Source: CAVQYV01 sp963718295 [NCBI: uncultured Methylomirabilota bacterium]
GTDB lineage: Bacteria; Methylomirabilota; Methylomirabilia; CAVQYV01
Direction: 5' to 3'
Length of the DNA: 64,000 bases
NCBI GenBank assembly: GCA_963718295.1
Contig: CAVQYV010000004.1
Location: 310,001 to 374,000 of the forward strand
The notes under the pieces: model-generated
What the model was told of the DNA's origin: nothing
Databases searched by the model: none
The model's input: the letters and a program-made list of their open reading frames with translations, nothing else
In this document: positions 62,109-64,000 of the stretch, one piece after another
Layout of the letters: each line of letters starts with the position of its first letter
Position numbering within the stretch: position 1 is the stretch's first letter
Translations under genes and position numbers: made by a program

Positions 62109-63517
62109 ACGACTATCTTACCACAGAAAAGATCCTAAAGGTCACGGGGGGCAGGCTGATCCGGGGAGATGCAAAGGATCGGGTTGGATCCTTCTCCACA
62201 GATACTCGAACGCTCCAGGCGGGGGACCTCTTCATCGCCCTCAAGGGGCCGAATTTCGATGGCCATGGTTTCGTCGGGGAAGCCATCCGGAAGGAGGCCA
62301 GGGGGGCCATCGTCTCTGCCGATGGCGGCTTGGCGGGTGAGGGACTCGATATTCTATTACAAGTAGAAGATACTTTAGCTGCATTGGGAGACATCGCCCG
62401 TCTATGGCGAGGTCAGCACCCGATTCCCCTGGCTGCAGTCACCGGGAGCACCGGAAAAACGACAACCAAAGAGTGGGTCAGCCAGATTCTCTCCCAGCGT
62501 TTCAATGTCCTTTCCTCTCCCGGCACCCACAATAACCTGATTGGACTGCCCTTGACCCTCCTGGGATTGAGGAAAGACCATCAGATCGCGGTGGTCGAGT
62601 TGGGAATGAATGCTTCCGGGGAGATCCGTCGCCTAAGCAACATTTGCCAGCCCGATATGGGGCTGATCACCAACGTGGGGCCGGCCCACCTGGAGTTTCT
62701 GGGATCCTTAGAAGGGGTGGCAGCCGCCAAGGCGGAAATGCTCGATTTCCTAAGAGGAGAAAGGGTATCCATCCTCAATGGAGATGATCCCCACCTTAGA
62801 TCCCTGATCGCAAGGTCTCCAGGACGATGCCTCACCTACGGTCTCTCCTCTCGATGGGATTTCTGGGCGGAAGGGATTTCGGCAGGAGGAGAGGGCATCG
62901 AGTTCCTACTCCATCATGAGGGCAGAAGCATTCCCGTGCGTCTTCCCCAGTGGGGTCGGCACAGTGTCTATAATGCCCTGGCAAGCACAGCCATTTCGGT
63001 CAGGTGCGGCCTCAGCCTGGAAGAGATTCGGGAAGGTTTAGGTCTGATCCATCAGCCTCCTATGCGGATGGAGAAGGTTCTCCTCCCCGGGGGAGTGACC
63101 TTGATCAACGACTCTTACAACGCGAATCCCATGTCCATGAGGGCGGCATTGTCCGCCTTTTTTGAAATGAAAGGGGAGGCTCGGGGAATCCTGGTACTGG
63201 GAGACATGCTGGAACTGGGCTCCCAGGGCGAGGTCCTGCATCGGGAAATCGGGGCCCTCCTTTCTTCCTACAGCAATATTGGCGCATTGATTGTCATAGG
63301 CCCCCAGAGTTGGGCTTTGGCGGAGGAGGCCAGTATGAAGGGGCTCTCGGCCCCTATTCACCTTTGCCAGGATCATGGGGAGGCCTCTTCAGTTTTGGAA
63401 GAGAGCCTGAAGCCGGGCGATTGGGTTCTACTGAAGGGTTCGCGAGCCATGAGGATGGAAAAGGTCTTGGAAGATCTCCGCCAACATGCTGTATTATCTT
63501 CTCTTTCCCTTACATAA
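62105..63517 (+). CDS. murF: UDP-MurNAc-tripeptide:D-Ala-D-Ala ligase
   Basis: This 470-residue enzyme completes the pentapeptide. It has FSTDTRTLQAGDLFIALKG, AVTGSTGKTTTKEW (P-loop), TPGTHNNLIGLP-like SSPGTHNNLIGLP, VVELGMNASGEI, INDSYNANPMSM and LGDMLELGSQGEVLH. The length is standard. It overlaps murE by 4 bp and mraY by 32 bp. Confidence 0.97.
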   Translation: MNDYLTTEKILKVTGGRLIRGDAKDRVGSFSTDTRTLQAGDLFIALKGPNFDGHGFVGEAIRKEARGAIVSADGGLAGEGLDILLQVEDTLAALGDIARLWRGQHPIPLAAVTGSTGKTTTKEWVSQILSQRFNVLSSPGTHNNLIGLPLTLLGLRKDHQIAVVELGMNASGEIRRLSNICQPDMGLITNVGPAHLEFLGSLEGVAAAKAEMLDFLRGERVSILNGDDPHLRSLIARSPGRCLTYGLSSRWDFWAEGISAGGEGIEFLLHHEGRSIPVRLPQWGRHSVYNALASTAISVRCGLSLEEIREGLGLIHQPPMRMEKVLLPGGVTLINDSYNANPMSMRAALSAFFEMKGEARGILVLGDMLELGSQGEVLHREIGALLSSYSNIGALIVIGPQSWALAEEASMKGLSAPIHLCQDHGEASSVLEESLKPGDWVLLKGSRAMRMEKVLEDLRQHAVLSSLSLT

Positions 63518-64000
63518 GTATTTCATCGTTTTCAACGTATTCCGGTACGTGACCTTTCGGACGGGTGGGGCCATCTTCACCTCCTTCTTGATCAGCCTGC
63601 TCGTGGGTCCGGCAGTGCTGAAGATGCTGAAACGATATCAGATTCAGCAGCAAATCCGGCCCGATGGCCCACAGAGCCATCTTCATAAGGCAGATACCCC
63701 AACCATGGGAGGAATTCTCATCCTCCTGGCGATCGTGTTCTCCACTCTGCTGTGGGCGGATCTGGGCAATCGCCTCGTCTGGGTGTGCCTGTTCTCCCTT
63801 TTGGCGATCGGGGGGGTGGGATTCTTCGATGATTTCCTGAAGCTCACCCGAAAGGATAGCCGGGGCCTCTCTCCCCGTTATAAGATCTTCTGGCAGGTGA
63901 TGCTTGGCCTCTCAGTGGGCCTCTATCTCTATTTTTGGCCGACCGGCGCCAATGTAACGAGGTTGGCCATCCCCTTTTTCAAGATGTGGCTTCCGGATTT
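63486..64000 (+). CDS. mraY: Phospho-MurNAc-pentapeptide transferase MraY, 3' end missing
   Basis: This partial gene (171 codons seen) starts at ATG 63486 inside murF and runs off the window. It encodes a polytopic membrane enzyme that makes lipid I. The visible part has YLLFPLHKYFIVFNVFRYVTFR at the N-terminus (shown in two parts in the family), TPTMGGILIL (with the conserved HKADTPTMGG), the Asp motif GFFDDFLKLTRK, and GLSPRYKIFWQ. The first four TM helices are complete. The gene order after murF is as expected. Confidence 0.95.
   Translation, partial: MLYYLLFPLHKYFIVFNVFRYVTFRTGGAIFTSFLISLLVGPAVLKMLKRYQIQQQIRPDGPQSHLHKADTPTMGGILILLAIVFSTLLWADLGNRLVWVCLFSLLAIGGVGFFDDFLKLTRKDSRGLSPRYKIFWQVMLGLSVGLYLYFWPTGANVTRLAIPFFKMWLPD

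Overview
The window is 64 kb of a GC-rich bacterial chromosome. It carries about 55 protein-coding genes or gene remnants, and no rRNA, tRNA or CRISPR array was seen. The organism is a Gram-negative (diderm): it has gmhA for LPS heptose, a CpoB/YbgF-type Tol-Pal lipoprotein, several lipoproteins, and meso-DAP peptidoglycan genes. The gene order dprA-topA-trmFO-xerC-hslV-hslU-argB...argD-argF-argG-argH-lipoprotein-lysA-dapF-dapA-dapB...dapL resembles what I recall from deltaproteobacteria (Desulfobacterota) such as Geobacter, and from NC10-like lineages. I cannot name the species.

1-7.2 kb: a plus-strand catabolic-looking run. It holds a threonine-dehydrogenase-like enzyme (cut by the window edge), an enolase-superfamily dehydratase/racemase, a PanB aldolase, a two-subunit transketolase, a sodium:solute symporter and a creatininase-family amidohydrolase. 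The substrate is unknown. 7.2-13.5 kb: an accessory region with decayed genes (a frameshifted FGE-sulfatase-like protein and an internally deleted S23 four-helix-bundle gene between inverted repeats), two copies of a 170-bp palindromic repeat, and a minus-strand set (cupin, zinc dehydrogenase, flavin reductase, class III aminotransferase).

13.5-31.6 kb: a radical SAM protein, uvrA (with an internal deletion), a polyamine operon (speD, an ACL5-like aminopropyltransferase, arginine decarboxylase) behind a long leader, secD-secF, recJ, a secreted double-cyclase protein, gmhA, and a cell-envelope group (cpoB, D-Ala-D-Ala carboxypeptidase, LysM protein). 31.7-56.9 kb: a dense housekeeping block. 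dprA sits behind a consensus promoter that leaves almost no leader. Then come topA, trmFO, xerC and hslVU, the arginine pathway from argB to argH, the lysine/DAP pathway by the DapL route, a LeuA-like enzyme and an FAH-family enzyme, folB-folK and panC.

56.9-64 kb: the start of the division and cell-wall (dcw) cluster, mraZ-rsmH-ftsL-ftsI-murE-murF-mraY, with a sigma70-type promoter followed by three TGGGN repeats at exact 10-bp spacing that look like the MraZ operator. DAP made by dapA/B/L/F feeds both lysA (lysine) and murE (peptidoglycan). Many junctions use 4-bp start/stop overlaps, which suggests translational coupling. All assignments come from reading the sequence; no database search was run.
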